Shown here piece by piece: positions 60,314-64,000 of a stretch of 64,000 bases of DNA. The translations under genes and the position numbers were made by a program. Under the pieces are notes generated by a model. It searched no databases. It worked only from the letters and a program-made list of their open reading frames with translations, and was not told where the DNA came from. The DNA is from Afipia sp. GAS231. Lineage in GTDB: Bacteria > Pseudomonadota > Alphaproteobacteria > Rhizobiales > Xanthobacteraceae. The stretch spans positions 1,798,001 through 1,862,000 of the forward strand of contig NZ_LT629703.1 of NCBI RefSeq assembly GCF_900103365.1, in the 5' to 3' direction. How positions within the stretch are numbered: position 1 is the stretch's first letter; each line of letters opens with the position of its first letter.

Positions 60314-62776
60314 CTAGAAGGTCGCCTTTAACCCGACGTAGAACCCACGCGGCCGCGCCGGGCTAAGCGAACGCGCATCGGTAAACGATACGCCTCCATT
60401 CGCGAAATTCGTCGTTGGTCCAGCGGTGAAATTGGGAACCGCCCCGGTATCGAAAAAGGTGCCGTAGGTCGCATAGCGGTTGTCGAAAATGTTGTCGACG
60501 CGCCCGTAAATCTGGAACCGTTTGTCGATCTGATACGAGGCATGGGCATTGAAAACCGTGTAGGACGGCACCCTCTGCGCCTGATTGGACTCGTCGCCGA
60601 CGAAATACTGATCGCTGACGAACAACGCATCGCCGCCGACCTTGAGCGCGTCGGTGATCGAATAGTCGAAGCCGGCCTTGATCCGGTTGCGCGGGATCGC
60701 GGGAATCCGGTTGCCGGGCGAAATCTGGACGTTGCCGTTGGTGTCCGCGAACGGGCTGTTGGAACCGACCTGCAGCGAGTCGAGGAAACGCGCGTCCACG
60801 AGCGCGTAGCTGGCGTAGAGCTGCAACGCCTTCGATTGCAGACTGACCTGGGCCTCGATGCCTTGCCGGCGGGTTGAACCGACGTTCTGGAAATAGCCGA
60901 AACCCTGCAAGGCCGGGCTCGGGATCGCCAGGATGTCGTCGGTATTGGTGGCGCGGAACGCACCGAGCTTCCATCCCAGCGTTCCGATACTAAGCTCATG
61001 CGATCCGCGGAAGCCCGCTTCGACCGTGCGCGACACCACCTGCTTCAACGGCGGATCGGAGACCAGAAACGCCGCGATGATGCAGGGACGGGCCGGATCG
61101 GCGCACCCCAGTTCCAGCGGCGTCGGTACCCGGTTGGCTTCGGAATAGCCGGCATAGGCAGTTACATTGGACGTGATCTTGTAGGTGCCGCCGATGATCG
61201 GATTGAACCGGGTGAAGGTCTCGTTGCCGTTGAGCGCGGTTCCGATCTGATCCTGCAATTCGATTCGCGCGTAATTGAACCGCCCGCCCCCGGTCAGCGA
61301 GAACGCATTGGTGACGTCGAACGTATCGAGCGCGTAAAGCCCGTTGTACTGGTTGGTGGTGCGCAGCGAAACCGGGCCGATCGACACCGGGTCGCCGGAT
61401 TGCCCCAGAAAGATTCCGCTGCCGCTGACCACGTAGTTGGTGCCGATGGTGCCGAGTTCGGCGCTGGCCCCGAAGCGGGTCACGCTGTAATCGAAGCTGG
61501 TTCCGACCACGAAATGGTTGTTGTGCCCGAACAGCTGATCGCTGTTGGTCGCCTGCAGCGAAAAGCCGCCAGTCGTCGACCGGGTCGTCGTTCGGTCGGT
61601 TTCGCCGAGGACGGCGGCGGGGTCGAAGGGATTGGCGAGCTGGGCGCCGTTCAGGCCATTCGCCGGCGTCGTATCGTTGCCGAAGCAAAGCAGGGTCGCA
61701 TCGGCCGCGCATGGCCGGGTGCCGGTCGGATTGGCGTCGACCGCCTTCTGGTCGAAGACCCGCACATGGGCCGAGCCTTCGATCGTCCAGGTCGGCGTCG
61801 CCTCGACCTTTCCGGTCAAATTAACATAGCCAACGCGGTTATTGGTGATCTGCGGCGAGGTGTAGGTGGCGCCCCAATATTGCTGCAGCAATTCGACCGG
61901 CACGGTGGCGGTCGCGCCGAACTTGTTGTCGGCAACGCCCATATTGAGATGAAACTCGCTGTTTTCGTTCTTGTAGCCGACATCGCCGTAGAAGCGGCGC
62001 ACGTCGGAGACCGAAAAATTTCGAAAGCCGTTGTCGTGCAGTCCTTCGAGGGCGCCGTAGACGGCAAAATTGCCGTCGACCTGCTTGCCCCATTGCGCCG
62101 AACTCTGGATCCGGCCGAACGAGCCGCCCATCGTGTCGATCTCGGCGCCGTGATAGTTGAAACCGTCCTTCATCTGCACGTTGACCGCCCCGCCGAGGGC
62201 ATTGAGCCCGAAGGCGGGATTGTTGGTCACGACGCTGACCGATTTGATCGCGGCGGTCGGAATCAGGTCCCAGTTGACGGTGTCGCCGAAGGCTTCGTTA
62301 ATGCGCACTCCGTTCTGGTAGACCGCAAGGCCCTGCGGCGTCCCGGCTACCGGTGATGCTACGAAGCCGCGGAACTCGACGTTCGGCTGAAACGGATTGC
62401 CGGCCACCTCGTTGATGCTGACACCCGGCACCTGTTGCAGCAGCGCGTCGGTAATATTCATTGACCCCGTGCGCGCGATGCGCGCGGCGTCGACGAAATT
62501 GACGCTGGCCGGAATCTTGTCGACGTCAATGCTGGAGCCGGAGCCCGCAGCGGGCGTGGTCGAGTACACATAGACGACGCGGGAGGGTTTCCGTGCCGTG
62601 CGTGCAGCTTGCTGGGTGGGGCCGCGTTTGGCGCGCGAAGCCGGTGCCGACACCACGATCGGCGGCAACGTCTGGGCCTCGCCGGGGGCGCTTTGGGCAT
62701 ATGCCTGTTCCGTGCCGGGAAGCAGGCACACCGACATCGAAACTATTACAAGCCGCCGGGCGCCCATCCACGTCAT
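60314..62776 (-). CDS. TonB-dependent outer-membrane receptor, candidate lanthanide-chelate receptor
   Basis: From ATG 62776 the protein has 820 residues. A signal peptide ends AYA-QS and is followed by a TonB-box-like LPPIVVSAP. The plug domain lies near 90-230 (PASVNFVDAARIARTGSMNI, LQQVPGVSINEVAG, then GALNVQ-type ALGGAVNVQMKDGF). A 22-strand barrel ends with the terminal aromatic FYVGLKATF. Such receptors import metal chelates or vitamins. Its place between XoxF/AraC and a MoxY-like kinase suggests a lanthanide-chelate ligand, as for LutH of Methylorubrum. A sugar or iron-siderophore ligand is not excluded. Confidence 0.9.
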   Translation of the reverse strand: MTWMGARRLVIVSMSVCLLPGTEQAYAQSAPGEAQTLPPIVVSAPASRAKRGPTQQAARTARKPSRVVYVYSTTPAAGSGSSIDVDKIPASVNFVDAARIARTGSMNITDALLQQVPGVSINEVAGNPFQPNVEFRGFVASPVAGTPQGLAVYQNGVRINEAFGDTVNWDLIPTAAIKSVSVVTNNPAFGLNALGGAVNVQMKDGFNYHGAEIDTMGGSFGRIQSSAQWGKQVDGNFAVYGALEGLHDNGFRNFSVSDVRRFYGDVGYKNENSEFHLNMGVADNKFGATATVPVELLQQYWGATYTSPQITNNRVGYVNLTGKVEATPTWTIEGSAHVRVFDQKAVDANPTGTRPCAADATLLCFGNDTTPANGLNGAQLANPFDPAAVLGETDRTTTRSTTGGFSLQATNSDQLFGHNNHFVVGTSFDYSVTRFGASAELGTIGTNYVVSGSGIFLGQSGDPVSIGPVSLRTTNQYNGLYALDTFDVTNAFSLTGGGRFNYARIELQDQIGTALNGNETFTRFNPIIGGTYKITSNVTAYAGYSEANRVPTPLELGCADPARPCIIAAFLVSDPPLKQVVSRTVEAGFRGSHELSIGTLGWKLGAFRATNTDDILAIPSPALQGFGYFQNVGSTRRQGIEAQVSLQSKALQLYASYALVDARFLDSLQVGSNSPFADTNGNVQISPGNRIPAIPRNRIKAGFDYSITDALKVGGDALFVSDQYFVGDESNQAQRVPSYTVFNAHASYQIDKRFQIYGRVDNIFDNRYATYGTFFDTGAVPNFTAGPTTNFANGGVSFTDARSLSPARPRGFYVGLKATF

Positions 62777-62949
62777 CCCACTCCCCGCCGTCACGTTATG
62801 AACCGCCGGTCGGGTTGTGAACGATCCTAATGCGATGCCGGGATTGCGCTACCTGCAAAAGGTCCGGGTTCGAATGCACCATCTTTCCCGACGTGTCGCG
62901 GGAAGAATTCCCGAAGCGACGCGACGCAACCCGGATCTACCGGACCGAT

Positions 62950-64000
62950 TCAGGCGCGCGCGCCGCTGGGAACCAGCGCTTCCACCGTCACGCCGCCCTC
63001 GTCGGACGCGATCGTGAGCGTGCCGCCCAACGCCAAAATCCGCTCGCGCATCCCGGTAAGACCGAAGCCGAGCTTGTGATCCGGTTTCATGCCGCTGCCA
63101 TTGTCGCGGACGCGCACGCGCGCGAAGCTGCGGTCGGCATGCAATCCTGTCGGCTGTTCCGCCGGTTCGACGCTGACATTGACGGAGGTCGCGCCGGCAT
63201 GGCGGAAGACGTTGGTCAACGCTTCCTGGATGACGCGATAGATCGTGAGCTCCGCGGTTTCTCCGGTCTCGCCAAGCGCGGACGAGATCGTCGTTTCGAT
63301 CGCCATGTCGGGATGAGATTCACCCCAAAGACGCAGCAAGGCGCCGAGCGCCTCGCGAAGCCCGAGCTCCGCCAGTCCCACGGGCCGAAGCCGCTCCAGA
63401 ATCCTGCGGTTGAACTGCTGCAGCGCATTGACCTGCTCCAGGATCGCGCCGCCGTGCCTTCGCAACGCGTTCGCGTCCGGCGCGCCGACGTCCGAAAGCC
63501 GCATCAACGCGCCGGCATGCGCGCGCAGTGCAAAAAGATAAGGTCCGAACTCGTCATGCAGCTCGCGCGCAATCTCCTTGCGTTCAACGTCCTGGGCCGA
63601 GACAGTCCGCTCGGCGAGATGCCGATTTTCCTCGACGGCGCCGCCCAGCGTCGCCGCAAGGTGGTTCAACCTGGTACAGATCGCCGCCAGTTCGGGCGCG
63701 CCACCCGGCGTCACGCGCGTCCCGTAACGCCCGGACTCGATGTCGGTCATCGCTTGCGAAAGCGCCTTGAGCGGCGCCAGCGCACGGCCAACGACCGTCA
63801 TCGTGATCAAAAGCAGCGCCGCGGCAATGGCCGAGCCGACCTCGAGCTGGGTCACGATGCCATCCCAGATTTCCGCCATCTCGTCATCGGGATGCGACGT
63901 GATTACAAGCGCTTGCGGCCTGCCGCGGATCGTGATCGGCACGCTCACCGAGGTTTTCTCCGGGTGAACCAGGGCGACGAACCACGCCGGCGGCGAACGG
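62950..64000 (-). CDS. MoxY-like sensor histidine kinase, 5' end outside the window
   Basis: The frame is open to the end of the window, so the N-terminus is missing. The visible part begins with a periplasmic LapD/MoxY-type segment (WFVALVHPEKTSVSVPI). A membrane helix follows (SAIAAALLLITMTVVG), then HAMP, and a HisKA_3 box with His in ERKEIARELHDEFGPYLFAL. The ATPase domain shows DNGSGM and GFGLTGMRERI, of the NarX type. MoxY with MoxX controls methanol oxidation in Paracoccus. With XoxF 4 kb away, the same role is likely. The response regulator gene should lie beyond 64000. Confidence 0.85.
   Translation of the reverse strand, partial: RSPPAWFVALVHPEKTSVSVPITIRGRPQALVITSHPDDEMAEIWDGIVTQLEVGSAIAAALLLITMTVVGRALAPLKALSQAMTDIESGRYGTRVTPGGAPELAAICTRLNHLAATLGGAVEENRHLAERTVSAQDVERKEIARELHDEFGPYLFALRAHAGALMRLSDVGAPDANALRRHGGAILEQVNALQQFNRRILERLRPVGLAELGLREALGALLRLWGESHPDMAIETTISSALGETGETAELTIYRVIQEALTNVFRHAGATSVNVSVEPAEQPTGLHADRSFARVRVRDNGSGMKPDHKLGFGLTGMRERILALGGTLTIASDEGGVTVEALVPSGARA

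Noticed and set aside
1..64000. Search for tRNA, rRNA, CRISPR, phage and insertion-sequence features
   Set aside because: By eye I found no tRNA-like cloverleaf, no rRNA text, no regularly spaced repeats with spacers, and no transposase or integrase motifs. A tRNA scan would be needed to be certain.

Overview
This is a high-GC alphaproteobacterial chromosome segment. The closest fit is Bradyrhizobium or a near relative (Nitrobacteraceae). Evidence: three families of palindromic intergenic repeats of the type scattered through those genomes, very dense catabolic operons with 1-8 base gene overlaps, many transporters coupled to CoA-transferases, and a lanthanide-type methanol dehydrogenase. I see no rRNA, tRNA, CRISPR array, phage or intact insertion sequence.

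Layout. 1-1370 is a truncated sensor kinase. 1463-16183 holds three catabolic blocks, each pairing a different uptake system with a family III (CaiB/BaiF) CoA-transferase: (a) thiolase, tripartite-tricarboxylate (TTT) binding protein and CoA-transferase, divergent from a LysR gene; (b) a TRAP operon with two binding proteins and a CoA-transferase; (c) a minus-strand operon of binding protein, livHMGF, CoA-transferase, enoyl-CoA hydratase, MaoC hydratase and CitE-like lyase (20961 down to 12857). Blocks (b) and (c) are separated by a repeat-rich region with one carboxymuconolactone-decarboxylase-like gene. Block (c) is divergent from a plus-strand operon of acyl-CoA synthetase, TetR, short-chain dehydrogenase and Baeyer-Villiger monooxygenase (21216-26044). 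A 25-bp palindrome in their shared promoter region suggests joint control.

26680-34063 carries a DsbA-like isomerase, a small unknown protein and a tartrate-utilisation cluster in ttu order: LysR, MFS transporter, tartrate dehydrogenase, glycerate kinase/hydroxypyruvate reductase, pyruvate kinase. A relic of the small unknown gene's 3' end lies beyond the cluster. 34147-41616 has an amidohydrolase with a COG0523 GTPase, a LysR-GST pair divergent from an NmrA-like gene, a class II aldolase and an unusual protein made of three repeated GAF-like modules. 41665-45439 encodes a three-subunit membrane-bound GMC dehydrogenase with a tri-haem cytochrome. 45766-54591 contains a small secreted His/Gly-rich protein, a sulfonate/nitrate-type ABC transporter, small membrane proteins, an epoxide hydrolase, a GlxA-type regulator with an isochorismatase-like hydrolase, and a tautomerase-hydrolase pair controlled by an HxlR regulator.

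54627-64000 is a C1 locus. It has XoxF, its four-cysteine cytochrome c, glutathione-dependent formaldehyde dehydrogenase and the Gfa protein, ending in a terminator. It is flanked by an AraC-type regulator, a large TonB-dependent receptor and a MoxY-like sensor kinase that runs off the window. Methanol would be oxidised in the periplasm by XoxF, electrons would pass to the cytochrome, and formaldehyde would be oxidised in the cytoplasm as the glutathione adduct. The receptor is a candidate for lanthanide uptake and the two regulators for control.
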